A stretch of 64,000 nt of DNA from RPQJ01 sp046347155 (GTDB lineage Bacteria; Pseudomonadota; Gammaproteobacteria; Steroidobacterales; Steroidobacteraceae), in the NCBI GenBank assembly GCA_046347155.1, contig JAXMGT010000002.1, forward strand, positions 992,001-1,056,000, written 5' to 3'. Each line of letters starts with the position of its first letter. The first letter of the stretch is position 1. The position numbers and the translations under genes were made by a program. The notes under the pieces are model-generated. The model saw nothing but the letters and a program-made list of their open reading frames with translations, was not told the origin of the DNA and made no database searches. Positions 8,855 to 17,473 of this stretch are shown piece after piece.

Positions 8855-9457
8855 TCAGAACGGCAGGCCGTGCGTCGCCGAGCCCATGCACAGCAGCATC
8901 GGGATCGACAGCACGAAGTTCGTGCGAGAGGCGTAGAGGGCCGTCTTGCGGGCGGCCGCCTTCTCGGCGTCCGTCGCGGGCACGAGGCCGAGCACCTTCT
9001 TCTGGTTCGGCCAGATGAACACCCAGACGTTGAACAGCATGATCGTGCCGAACCAGGCGCCGATGCCGATGATGAGCTGGTAGTAGTTCACCGCGTCGCC
9101 CATCGAGCCGAGCGTGAACGCACCGGCCAGGTTGCCGGAGCGGGCGAGGTACCAGGCGCCCGTGAGCCACGTGGCGACGGCCGCCCAGCGGAACCAGAGG
9201 AGAGCGCGGGGCGCCACGTACTTCGAGATGCCGGCGCCGCCCGGGCCGCCCTTGTCGGCCGCGGCGTCCGCGAGTGCCGGGACCTGCACGACGTTGAAGT
9301 ACCAGAGCAGGCCGATCCACATCACGCCCGAGAGGATGTGGAACCAGCGCGCGAGCCCGAGTTCCATGAAGCCCGTCGGTGCGATCAGGAACGTGACGAC
9401 GAGCGCGACGACGAAACCGGTCGTAATGGCGCCGCGCACCGTGTTGAGTGGGTTCAT
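8855..9457 (-). CDS. Membrane protein with urate oxidase N-terminal (PuuD-type) domain
   Basis: A 200-residue integral membrane protein resembling the N-terminal membrane domain of the PuuD urate hydroxylase family, with about five hydrophobic segments. ARWFHILSGVMWIGLLWYFN supplies a histidine-containing helix typical of these proteins. PuuD enzymes carry a C-terminal cytochrome c domain; this protein has none and no CXXCH motif, so urate oxidation should not be assumed. The ATG at 9457 has a strong GGAGG upstream on the minus strand. It may be co-transcribed with nadC, but no functional link is evident. Confidence 0.72.
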   Translation of the reverse strand: MNPLNTVRGAITTGFVVALVVTFLIAPTGFMELGLARWFHILSGVMWIGLLWYFNVVQVPALADAAADKGGPGGAGISKYVAPRALLWFRWAAVATWLTGAWYLARSGNLAGAFTLGSMGDAVNYYQLIIGIGAWFGTIMLFNVWVFIWPNQKKVLGLVPATDAEKAAARKTALYASRTNFVLSIPMLLCMGSATHGLPF

Positions 9458-9591
9458 GGAAGTCCTCCGAAGGGTGAAAAAGCTTTTCTGGACAGGTACT
9501 TGCGGGAAATGAGAACCTGTCGCACGGAGTTTGAAGAATAGGCGACACCCCCGCATAATTCAACGCCCCCGCGCCACCGCCCGAGGCCCCA

Positions 9592-9795
9592 TTGGAATCG
9601 CTCGGACCGCCGTCGCCCTGCATCAACGTGTGCGTGCTCGACAGCGCCCGGCGTTGCACCGGCTGCGGCCGCACGATCGACGAGATCGCGGGCTGGGGGC
9701 GCATGAATGCGAATCAACGTTGGGCCGTCATCGCGCGGCTCGAGGCAGAGCGCGCCACGGCGCGCACGACGGCCGGCAGCCCGGCCACGAGGTGA
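9592..9795 (+). CDS. DUF1289 small cysteine-rich protein
   Basis: A 67-residue protein of the DUF1289 family, whose hallmark is visible: CINVCVLD, then CTGCGRTIDEI and the W-x-x-M stretch WGRMNANQRW. The four cysteines probably bind zinc or an Fe-S centre; the function is unknown. The best start is the TTG at 9592, since no ATG or GTG precedes the conserved cysteines in this frame. The gene ends 4 bases before grxD, and this neighbourhood suggests a role near iron-sulfur or redox homeostasis. Confidence 0.75.
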   Translation: MESLGPPSPCINVCVLDSARRCTGCGRTIDEIAGWGRMNANQRWAVIARLEAERATARTTAGSPATR

Positions 9796-9799
9796 AACA

Positions 9800-10117
9800 G
9801 TGGACGTCATCCAGCGCATCCAGGACCAGCTCAAGTCGAACCCGGTCGTGCTCTACATGAAGGGCACGCCGGACTTCCCCCAGTGTGGGTTCTCCGCATC
9901 CGCGGTGCGCACGCTCGAGGCCTGCGGCGCGAAGTTCACCGCCGTGAACATCTTCGAGGACCCGGAATTGCGCGAGGCGCTGAAGCGCTACTCGAACTGG
10001 CCGACCTACCCGCAGCTCTACGTGCAGGGCGAGCTCATCGGCGGCTCGGACATCCTGACCGAGATGTACCGGAGCGGGGAACTGAAGACGCTGCTCACCG
10101 AGGCCGGCGCGACCTGA
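9800..10117 (+). CDS. grxD: Monothiol glutaredoxin
   Basis: A CGFS-type monothiol glutaredoxin of 105 residues that binds and transfers [2Fe-2S] clusters with glutathione. Visible features are MKGTPDFPQCGFS with the active cysteine at about residue 29, the WPTYPQLY stretch with the cis-proline, and GELIGGSDI, the glutathione-binding loop. The GTG at 9800 is chosen because the protein then starts exactly as in the family (DVIQRIQDQLKSN). It follows the DUF1289 gene by four bases, so the two are likely co-expressed. Confidence 0.95.
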   Translation: MDVIQRIQDQLKSNPVVLYMKGTPDFPQCGFSASAVRTLEACGAKFTAVNIFEDPELREALKRYSNWPTYPQLYVQGELIGGSDILTEMYRSGELKTLLTEAGAT

Positions 10118-10118
10118 C

Positions 10119-10133
10119 TCTTGCGCCGCAAGA
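10119..10133 (+). terminator. Possible weak terminator after grxD
   Basis: A 6-bp stem TCTTGC/GCAAGA with a 3-base loop starts two bases after the grxD stop and is followed, about ten bases later, by a T-rich stretch (CCCTTTTATTTT). The short stem and the gap before the T-tract make this a weak candidate. Confidence 0.3.
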
Positions 10134-10153
10134 CTCCGTCCCTTTTATTTTCG

Positions 10154-10170
10154 TAGGGGTCAGACCCCTA
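10154..10170. repeat. REP-like short palindrome
   Basis: TAGGGGTCAGACCCCTA is a perfect palindrome with 8-bp arms around a single A. Its last three bases are the stop codon of rnt on the minus strand. It lies between the converging grxD and rnt genes. Its position at a 3'-3' junction is like the palindrome at 7910-7970, though the sequence differs. Confidence 0.6.
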
Positions 10171-10842
10171 TTTCGCGAGGGCGTCCTCGTACATCGAGCG
10201 GAAGCGGTTGCAGATCGCGCAGAAGAGCTGCGCGGTCCGCTCCGCGTCGTAGATCGCCGAGTGGGCCGAATCCGAGTTCCACTCGAGCCCGGCCGCCGCC
10301 ACCGCCCGCGACAACACCGTCTGGCCGTAGGCGACGCCGCCGAGCGTCGCCGTGTCAAAGCTCGAGAACGGGTGGAACGGGTTGCGCTTGATGTCGTTGC
10401 GCGCGACCGCGGCGTTCAGGAACCCGAGGTCGAACGACGCGTTGTGCCCGACCAGCACCGCGCGGGTGCAGCCGGTGTCGCGCACGGCCTTGCGGATCTC
10501 GCGGAAGAGCTGCGTCAGCGCCTCCTTCTCGGGCATCGCGGGCCGGAGCGGGTGGTGCGGGTCGATGCCGTTCACCGCGAGCGACGCCGGGTCGATCCGG
10601 GAGCCGTGGAACGGCTGCACGTGGTAGCGGAAGTTCGGCCCGGGCCGCAGTTCGCCGAACGGCGTCATCTCGATGATCACGGCCGCGACCTCGAGCAGCG
10701 CGTCGGTGGCGGCATTGAACCCGCCGGTCTCGACGTCGAGCGCCACGGGCAGGAACCCGCGGAACCGGCTCGCGATGCCGACCGGCTCGAGGTCGCCGCT
10801 CGGTTCGCCCGGCTCGTCGTTCAGCGGCTCGTCAGTCGCCAT
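10168..10842 (-). CDS. rnt: Ribonuclease T
   Basis: A DEDD-family 3'-5' exoribonuclease that trims stable RNA and tRNA CCA ends. The 224-residue protein shows the exonuclease motifs in order: ALDVETGGF (Exo I, about residues 33-41), GHNASFDLGFL (Exo II) and HSAIYDAE (Exo III with its histidine). The acidic N-terminal 25 residues are not conserved. The ATG at 10842 overlaps the 3' end of pyrC by 22 bases, so the genes form an operon. The stop codon lies inside the palindrome at 10154-10170. Confidence 0.92.
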   Translation of the reverse strand: MATDEPLNDEPGEPSGDLEPVGIASRFRGFLPVALDVETGGFNAATDALLEVAAVIIEMTPFGELRPGPNFRYHVQPFHGSRIDPASLAVNGIDPHHPLRPAMPEKEALTQLFREIRKAVRDTGCTRAVLVGHNASFDLGFLNAAVARNDIKRNPFHPFSSFDTATLGGVAYGQTVLSRAVAAAGLEWNSDSAHSAIYDAERTAQLFCAICNRFRSMYEDALAK

Positions 10843-11858
10843 GCGACCTGGCCTCCGGCGCGCAGCGGCACGACTTCGTCGCCGCCGAACGGGTAACTCG
10901 CCGGGACGGTCCACGGCTCGCGCACGAGTTCGATGAACCCGTCGTTGCGCGGCCGGCCGTAGAAGTCGGCGCCGCGCTCCGACGCGAAGGCCTCGAGACG
11001 GCCGAGCCGGCCGGCCTGATCGAACGCCTCGGCGTAGAGCTCGATCGCCGCGTGCGCCGAGTAGATGCCCGCGCAGCCGCAGGGCGCTTCCTTCGTGTGG
11101 CGGGCATGCGGCGCGCTGTCGGTGCCGAGGAAGAACCGCGGGTCGTCCGCGGTCGCCGCCTCGAGCAGCGCCTCGCGGTCGCGCTCGCGCTTCAGCACCG
11201 GCAGGCAATAGTGGTGCGGCCGCACGCCGCCCTCGAAAATCGCGTTGCGGTTCATCAGCAGGTGCTGCGGCGTCACGGTCGCCGCGACGCCCGCCCGGGC
11301 GGAGCGCACGAATTCGACGGCCGCCCGCGTCGTGATGTGCTCGAAGACGACCTTGAGCCCGGGCACGCGTTCGACGACGCGCGCGAGCACCTCGTCGATG
11401 AAGCGGTGCTCGCGGTCGAACACGTCGACGGCCGGGTCGGTCACTTCGCCGTGCACCTGCAGCACGAGTCCCGCCTCGGCCATCGCCTCGAGCGCGGGCC
11501 AGGTGTGCTCGATCGAGGTGACGCCCGCGTCCGAGTGCGTCGTCGCACCGGCCGGGTAGAGCTTGGCGCCGACGACCCAGCCGGCCTCGCGCGCGCGGCG
11601 GACCTCGGCGGGCGTCGTGCGGTCGGTGAGGTAGAGCGTCATGAGCGGCTCGAAGTCCGAGCCCGCCGGTCGCGCGGCGAGGATCCGCGCGCGGTACTCG
11701 CCGAGCGCAGCCGTCGTCGTCATCGGCGGCTTCAGGTTCGGCATCGCGAGCGCGCGCGCGAAGCGTGCGGCCGTGTGCGGCAGCACCGCGGCGAGGTGCG
11801 CGCCGTCGCGCAGGTGCAGGTGCCAGTCGTCGGGGCGGCGCAGGCGGAGCGTGGTCAT
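10821..11858 (-). CDS. pyrC: Dihydroorotase (class II)
   Basis: Zinc enzyme of pyrimidine synthesis that interconverts carbamoyl aspartate and dihydroorotate. The 345-residue length matches the E. coli-type class II enzyme. Visible ligands are DWHLHLRDG (first two histidines), GAKLYPAGATT with the lysine expected to be carboxylated, the later histidines in LQVHGEV and VFEHITT, and GTDSAPHARHTKE with the catalytic aspartate. The start overlaps the aminopeptidase stop as ATGA (11855-11858), and the end overlaps rnt. Confidence 0.95.
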   Translation of the reverse strand: MTTLRLRRPDDWHLHLRDGAHLAAVLPHTAARFARALAMPNLKPPMTTTAALGEYRARILAARPAGSDFEPLMTLYLTDRTTPAEVRRAREAGWVVGAKLYPAGATTHSDAGVTSIEHTWPALEAMAEAGLVLQVHGEVTDPAVDVFDREHRFIDEVLARVVERVPGLKVVFEHITTRAAVEFVRSARAGVAATVTPQHLLMNRNAIFEGGVRPHHYCLPVLKRERDREALLEAATADDPRFFLGTDSAPHARHTKEAPCGCAGIYSAHAAIELYAEAFDQAGRLGRLEAFASERGADFYGRPRNDGFIELVREPWTVPASYPFGGDEVVPLRAGGQVAWRLTSR

Positions 11859-13417
11859 TCCCGGGCCCGGAGCTGCCCAAGGAAGCCGGCATCGCCGAGC
11901 AGCGTCATCGCGAAGCGCACGCCGAAGCCCGTGAAGTCGGTCGTCACGTGCGCGAGACCGCCCTTGCGCTCGGACGAGGAGAGGTCCACGTGCACCCAGG
12001 GCACGCCCGGCGCGACGAAGCGGCCGAGGAACCGCGCAGCCAGGATGTGGTCGCCTTTCGAGTCCATCGTGCACTGCATTACGTCGGCGATCGGGCTCTC
12101 GATCTCGCCGTCGAAGTCGTCGTCCATCGGGAAGCACCACACGCGCTCGCCGCTCGCGCGGCCGGCGGCCACGATCGCCGGGTGCAGGTCCTCGCGGTTC
12201 GTGAACGCGCCGCTGTAGCGCTCGGTGAGCGCGTTGACGCAGGCGCCCGTGAGCGTCGCGAAGTCGAGTACGAGGCCGGGCCGCTCGCGCGAGGCGAGCG
12301 CCAGCGTGTCGGCGAGCACCATCCGGCCCTCGGCGTCGCTGTGCACCACCTGGATCGTGACGCCGTTCGAGGCGCGCACGACCTCCTGCGGGCGATAGGC
12401 GCGCGGGCCGATCTCGTTCTCGGTGAGCGCCAGCCAGCAGTCCACGTCGAGCGGCACGCCGGCCCGGGTGCACGCGAGCAGCGTGCCGACCGCGACGCCG
12501 CTGCCCTGCATGTCGCCGTGCATCGTGTACATGCCGCGCTGCGACTTCAGGTTGATGCCGCCGGTGTCGAAGCAGATGCCCTTGCCGACCAGCGCGACCG
12601 GCGGCGTGCGGGCACGGCCGCGGCCGCGATGGCGCAGCCGGACGATCCCGGCGCCGCGGTGCGCATTGGCGCGCGAGACGGCCAGGAATGCCCCGGCGCC
12701 CGCGCGGGCGAGCGCGCGCTCGTCGTAGAAGCGGAATGACCAGCCCTCGCGGCGCGCGAGCGCCTGCAGCAGCCGGCGGTAGTTCACGCTGTCGAGTTCG
12801 TTCGGCGGCAGCGTCGCGAGCCAGCGCGCGAGGTGATTGCCCTCGGCGACGGCCGACCAGCGCGCCGGGTCGCCGCGGCCGGCGCCGTGGACGTCGATCG
12901 TGCGCAGGTCGCAGGGCGGGGTGCGGGTCGAGCGTCGTTCCGGCATCGGTGCGGCGGCCGCGAGCAGCGCACTGGCGAGCGCGTCGCGCCAGCCGTCGGC
13001 GTGCGTCGCGAGCACGTGGCACTGCACGCTCGCGACGCCGCGCTCGAGCACGCGCGCGGCAAGCTTGCCGGCGAGCTCGAGCCGGCGGAACGCGCTGTCG
13101 CCGTGCCGTGTGATGCCCACCGCGAGCAGCGTGTGCCGGCGGTTCGGCAGGCGTGCCGCGAGGACCGGCGGATCGCCGTCCTTGCGGGCCGCTCGGTGCT
13201 GGCGCTTCCACAGTTCGGCGAGCGGCAGCCCGGCCAGGGCGGCCGGCGCGTCCGCGGCATCGATGACGACGATTGCAGCGTCCGCGCGTGCAAGGGACGC
13301 CGCGTCGAGGCGTCCCGCGCGGGCCCGGACCTTCACGTTCGATGCGGGAGGGAGCAAATCTGCCAAGTGCCTGCCTTGACCCTGCCGGGGCCTGCGCCGA
13401 TCATTGCGCGTCGGCAT
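11855..13417 (-). CDS. Leucyl aminopeptidase family protein (M17)
   Basis: A cytosolic two-metal aminopeptidase of about 520 residues. The catalytic domain is complete: VGKGICFDTGGINLK provides the ligand lysine and aspartate and the catalytic lysine, MHGDM the next aspartate, and HSDAEGRMVLAD the last aspartate, glutamate and arginine; histidine replaces the usual asparagine at the start of NTDAEGR. The N-terminal domain is poorly conserved, as is normal for M17. The ATG at 13417 is the first reasonable start, but a GTG inside the divergent promoter region could also serve. It heads the aminopeptidase-pyrC-rnt operon and is divergent from aceE. Confidence 0.88.
   Translation of the reverse strand: MPTRNDRRRPRQGQGRHLADLLPPASNVKVRARAGRLDAASLARADAAIVVIDAADAPAALAGLPLAELWKRQHRAARKDGDPPVLAARLPNRRHTLLAVGITRHGDSAFRRLELAGKLAARVLERGVASVQCHVLATHADGWRDALASALLAAAAPMPERRSTRTPPCDLRTIDVHGAGRGDPARWSAVAEGNHLARWLATLPPNELDSVNYRRLLQALARREGWSFRFYDERALARAGAGAFLAVSRANAHRGAGIVRLRHRGRGRARTPPVALVGKGICFDTGGINLKSQRGMYTMHGDMQGSGVAVGTLLACTRAGVPLDVDCWLALTENEIGPRAYRPQEVVRASNGVTIQVVHSDAEGRMVLADTLALASRERPGLVLDFATLTGACVNALTERYSGAFTNREDLHPAIVAAGRASGERVWCFPMDDDFDGEIESPIADVMQCTMDSKGDHILAARFLGRFVAPGVPWVHVDLSSSERKGGLAHVTTDFTGFGVRFAMTLLGDAGFLGQLRARE
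13376..13404 (+). promoter_or_regulatory. Putative sigma-70 promoter for aceE
   Basis: TTGACC (13376-13381, 5 of 6 to consensus) and GATCAT (13399-13404, 4 of 6) are separated by 17 bases. It overlaps the 5' end of the divergent aminopeptidase gene and would give a leader of about 50 bases before the aceE ATG. No operator-like repeat is obvious nearby. Confidence 0.45.
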
Positions 13418-13461
13418 GCTAGCAGGGCGTGCCGCGCAAATCATTACCGCGGGCCCGCAGC

Positions 13462-16125
13462 ATGTTCGAAGCCTCTGGCATGGACGACACCGATCCGGAC
13501 GAGACACGCGAGTGGCTCGAGTCCATCGACTCGGTGCTGCGCACGCACGGAGCCCAGCGGGCCCATTACCTGCTCGAGCGCGTGATCGACCACACCCGGC
13601 GCTCGGGTGCGCACCTGCCGTTCAAGCCGAACACCGCCTACGTCAATACGATCTCGGCGGCCCAGGAGCAGGAGTACCCGGGTGACCGTGCGCTCGAGCG
13701 GCGCATCGAGGCCTACATCCGCTGGAACGCGATGGCGATGGTCGTGCAGGCGAACCGGCAGAGTTCCGAGTACGGCGGGCACATTGCGACCTACGCGTCG
13801 GCCGCGACGCTGTACGAAGTCGGCTTCAACCACTTCTGGCGGGCCCCGGACGACCAGCACCCGGGCGACATGGTGTTCATCCAGGGGCACTCGTCGCCCG
13901 GCATCTACGCACGCGCCTACCTCGAGGGCCGGCTCACCGAGGACCAGCTGCGCCGCTTCCGCGAGGAAGTGGGCGGGGGCGGCCTCTCGTCGTACCCGCA
14001 CCCGTGGCTGATGCCCGACTTCTGGCAGTTCCCGACCGTCTCGATGGGCCTCGGCCCGATGATGGCGATCTACCAGGCCCGCTTCCAGCGCTACCTCGAG
14101 CACCGCGGCATCGTGCCCCCGGACGACCGGCACGTCTGGTGCTTCCTCGGCGACGGCGAGATGGACGAGCCCGAGTCGCTCGGCGCCATCACGATGGCGG
14201 TCCGCGAGAAGCTCGACAACCTGATCTTCGTGATCAACTGCAACCTGCAGCGGCTCGACGGACCGGTCCGCGGCAACGGCAAGATCATCCAGGAGCTCGA
14301 GGCCGCGTTCCTCGGCGCCGGCTGGAACGTGCTCAAGGTGCTGTGGGGCTCGCGCTGGGACCCGCTCTTCGCGCAGGACACGCGCGGGCTGCTGCGCCGG
14401 CTGATGATGGAGTGTGTCGACGGCGAGTACCAGAACTTCAAGGCCAAGGGCGGCGCGTACACGCGCGAGCACTTCTTCGGGAAGTACCCGGAGCTCCGCG
14501 AGATGGTTGCCAACATGTCCGACGACGACATCTGGCGCCTGAACCGCGGCGGCCACGACGCGCGCAAGGTCTACAACGCCTACGCGGCGGCCGTGGCCCA
14601 CAAGGGCCAGCCGACCGTGATCCTCGCGAAGACCGTGAAGGGCTACGGGATGGGCCGCGCGGGCGAGGGCCAGAACATCACGCACCAGCAGAAGAAGCTC
14701 GACGACGAGGCGCTGAAGGCCTTCCGCGACCGCTTCAACATCCCGGTGTCGGACGCCGACATCGCGAGCGTGCCGTACTACCGTCCGGCCGAGGGCAGCG
14801 AGGAACTCGAGTACCTGCGCGAGCGCCGCAGCTCGCTCGGCGGCTACCTGCCGCAGCGGCGCACGAGCGCGCCGAAGCTCGCGGTGCCGCCGCTCCAGGC
14901 GTTCCAGCCGCTGCTCGACTCCTCGGGCGACCGCGAGATCTCGACGACGATGGCGCTCGTCCGCCTGCTTGGCATCCTGCTGAAGGACAAGGGCGTGGGT
15001 TCGCACGTCGTGCCGATCGTCCCGGACGAGGCGCGCACGTTCGGCATGGAGGGCCTGTTCCGGCAGATCGGCATCTACTCCTCGATGGGCCAGCTCTACA
15101 CGCCGCAGGACGCGGACCAGCTGCTCTACTACCGCGAGGACATGAAGGGCCAGATCCTCGAGGAGGGCATCAACGAGGGCGGGGCGATGTGCAGCTGGAT
15201 CGCGGCCGGCACCTCGTACGCGAACCACGGCGTCGCGATGATCCCGTTCTACATCTACTACTCGATGTTCGGGTTCCAGCGCGTCGGCGACTTCGCCTGG
15301 GCCGCAGGCGACATGCAGGCGCGCGGCTTCCTGATCGGCGGCACGGCCGGGCGCACCACGCTCGCCGGCGAGGGCCTGCAGCACCAGGACGGCCACAGCC
15401 AGCTCGTCGCGACGACGATCCCGAACTGCGTGGCCTACGACCCCGCGTACGCGTACGAGCTCGCGGTGATCGTCCAGGACGGCCTGCGCCGCATGTACGC
15501 GGAGCAGGAGAACGTCTTCTACTACATCACCTGCATGAACGAGAACTACGTCCAGCCGGCGATGCCGGCCGGCGCGGAGCCGGGCATCCTGAAGGGCGCC
15601 TACCGGCTGCAGGCGGGCGGCAAGGGCAAGGTGCGCGTGAACCTGCTCGGCTCGGGCACGATCCTGCGCGAGGTCGTCGCGGCCGCGGCGATCCTCGAAT
15701 CCGAGTACGGCGTGCCGGCCGACGTCTACAGCGTCACGAGCTGGTCCGAGCTCCGCCGCGAGGCGCTCGACGCCGAGCGCTGGAACCTGCTGCACCCGGG
15801 CGAGACGCCGCGGGTGCCCTACGTGTCCACGCTGCTCGGCGGCCACAAGGGCCCGTTCGTCGCGGCGAGTGACTACGTACGCACGGTCGCGGACCAGGTC
15901 CGCCAGTGGGTGCCCGGCCGCTACCACGTGCTCGGCACCGACGGCTACGGGCGCAGCGATTCGCGGGCCAAGCTCCGCGAATTCTTCGAGGTGGACCGCC
16001 GCTGGGTTGTCGTCGCGGCGCTCAAGTCGCTGGCCGACGAGGGGCGCATCGACGTGGCGACCGTGCAGGCGGCGATCGAGCGCTTTGGCATCGACCCGTC
16101 GAAGCCAAACCCGGTGACGGCGTAG
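13462..16125 (+). CDS. aceE: Pyruvate dehydrogenase E1 component, homodimeric
   Basis: Thiamine diphosphate-dependent E1 of the pyruvate dehydrogenase complex, which decarboxylates pyruvate and acetylates the lipoyl arms of E2. From the ATG at 13462 the protein is 887 residues, the length of E. coli AceE. The N-terminal TDPDETREWLESIDSV matches the family, and GDGEMDEPES (about residue 230) starts the thiamine diphosphate motif. A second in-frame ATG at 13480 would remove six residues; neither has a strong ribosome binding site. aceF follows 9 bases after the stop. Confidence 0.97.
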   Translation: MFEASGMDDTDPDETREWLESIDSVLRTHGAQRAHYLLERVIDHTRRSGAHLPFKPNTAYVNTISAAQEQEYPGDRALERRIEAYIRWNAMAMVVQANRQSSEYGGHIATYASAATLYEVGFNHFWRAPDDQHPGDMVFIQGHSSPGIYARAYLEGRLTEDQLRRFREEVGGGGLSSYPHPWLMPDFWQFPTVSMGLGPMMAIYQARFQRYLEHRGIVPPDDRHVWCFLGDGEMDEPESLGAITMAVREKLDNLIFVINCNLQRLDGPVRGNGKIIQELEAAFLGAGWNVLKVLWGSRWDPLFAQDTRGLLRRLMMECVDGEYQNFKAKGGAYTREHFFGKYPELREMVANMSDDDIWRLNRGGHDARKVYNAYAAAVAHKGQPTVILAKTVKGYGMGRAGEGQNITHQQKKLDDEALKAFRDRFNIPVSDADIASVPYYRPAEGSEELEYLRERRSSLGGYLPQRRTSAPKLAVPPLQAFQPLLDSSGDREISTTMALVRLLGILLKDKGVGSHVVPIVPDEARTFGMEGLFRQIGIYSSMGQLYTPQDADQLLYYREDMKGQILEEGINEGGAMCSWIAAGTSYANHGVAMIPFYIYYSMFGFQRVGDFAWAAGDMQARGFLIGGTAGRTTLAGEGLQHQDGHSQLVATTIPNCVAYDPAYAYELAVIVQDGLRRMYAEQENVFYYITCMNENYVQPAMPAGAEPGILKGAYRLQAGGKGKVRVNLLGSGTILREVVAAAAILESEYGVPADVYSVTSWSELRREALDAERWNLLHPGETPRVPYVSTLLGGHKGPFVAASDYVRTVADQVRQWVPGRYHVLGTDGYGRSDSRAKLREFFEVDRRWVVVAALKSLADEGRIDVATVQAAIERFGIDPSKPNPVTA

Positions 16126-16134
16126 GCGGGGCGC

Positions 16135-17451
16135 GTGGCCGACCTCATCGAAGTCCGCGTCCCGGACATCGGCGACTACAAGGACGTCGAGGTGATCGAC
16201 GTCGCCGTGCGACCGGGCGACACGGTCGCGCTCGACGCGACGCTCGTCACGCTCGAGACCGAGAAGGCGACGATGGACGTGCCGTCCACGGCCGCGGGCG
16301 TCGTGAAGCAGGTCGCCGTGGATCGCGGCGGACGGGTGTCCCAGGGCGACCTGATCGCGCTCGTCGAAGCCGCGGCCGGCGCCGCGGTCGCGCCGAAGCC
16401 GCAGGCCGCGTCCGCGGCACCGGCCGTGGCACCCAGCGCACCGGCGACGCCGGTGCCGGCGCCGCCGCCGGCCGCGGCCCCGGCGCCGTCGCCGGCCCCG
16501 CCGTCGCCCGCCGCGGCCGCCGGCCCGGCCGACCCCGGCTTCTCCCGATCGCACGCGAGCCCGTCGATCCGACGATTCGCCCGCGAACTCGGCGTCGACC
16601 TGACCCAGGTGCGCGGCACCGGCGTGAAGGGCCGGGTCACCGAGCAGGACGTCAAGGCGCACGTGAAGCGCCTGCTCACGAGCGGGGCGGCGGCCGCGCC
16701 GGCGAGCGCGCTGCCGAAGCTGCCGGTCGTGGACCTCGCGGCCTACGGCCCCATCGAGCGCAAGCCGCTGTCACGGATCCAGAAGATCGCCGGTCCGCGG
16801 CTGCACGCGAGCTGGGTCAACGTCCCGCACGTCACGCAGTTCGACGAGGCCGACATCACGGACCTCGAGGCGACGCGTGCGCAGATGAAGGGCGAGGCCG
16901 CAGCGCGCGGCGTGAAGCTCACGCCGCTCGCCTTCGTGATGCGGGCCTGCGTGCAGGCGCTCAAGGCGTTTCCGAAGTTCTGCGCCTCGCTCGACCTCGA
17001 CGCGGGCGAACTCGTCTACCGCCGCTACGTGCACATCGGCTTCGCGGCCGACACGCCGAACGGCCTCGTGGTGCCGGTCGTGCGCAACGCCGACCGGCTC
17101 GACGTGTTCGGGATCGCCGAGGCGCTCGGCCAGCTGAGCGAGAAGGCGCGCGCCGGCAAGCTCGCCGCCGCGGAGATGCAGGGCGGCTGCTTCACGATCT
17201 CGAGCCTCGGCGGCATCGGCGGCACGGCCTTCACGCCGATCATCAACCCGCCCGAGGTCGCGATCCTCGGCGTGTCCCGCTCGAGCCACAAGCCCGTGTA
17301 CCGCGACGGCGCGTTCGTGCCGCGGCTGATGCTGCCGCTGTCGCTGTCCTACGACCACCGCGTCATCGACGGCGCCGACGCCGCGCGCTTCACGAGCTTC
17401 CTCGGCACCGCACTCGCCGACGTGCACGCGCTGCTCGAGGACCGCGCGTGA
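16135..17451 (+). CDS. aceF: Dihydrolipoamide acetyltransferase (E2)
   Basis: Core acetyltransferase of the pyruvate dehydrogenase complex, 438 residues. Domain order: one lipoyl domain (1-75, modified lysine in ETEKATMDV at about 43), an Ala/Pro-rich linker (about 85-135), a peripheral-subunit-binding domain (SHASPSIRRFARELG onwards, about 140-175), and the catalytic domain (about 200-438) with the DHRVIDG active-site motif near residues 407-413. E. coli AceF has three lipoyl domains; this one has a single domain, and a further lipoyl domain sits on the adjacent Lpd. The GTG at 16135 is the start that gives a proper lipoyl domain. Confidence 0.96.
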   Translation: MADLIEVRVPDIGDYKDVEVIDVAVRPGDTVALDATLVTLETEKATMDVPSTAAGVVKQVAVDRGGRVSQGDLIALVEAAAGAAVAPKPQAASAAPAVAPSAPATPVPAPPPAAAPAPSPAPPSPAAAAGPADPGFSRSHASPSIRRFARELGVDLTQVRGTGVKGRVTEQDVKAHVKRLLTSGAAAAPASALPKLPVVDLAAYGPIERKPLSRIQKIAGPRLHASWVNVPHVTQFDEADITDLEATRAQMKGEAAARGVKLTPLAFVMRACVQALKAFPKFCASLDLDAGELVYRRYVHIGFAADTPNGLVVPVVRNADRLDVFGIAEALGQLSEKARAGKLAAAEMQGGCFTISSLGGIGGTAFTPIINPPEVAILGVSRSSHKPVYRDGAFVPRLMLPLSLSYDHRVIDGADAARFTSFLGTALADVHALLEDRA

Positions 17452-17473
17452 CGCCGCTCACCGGGGCACGCCC

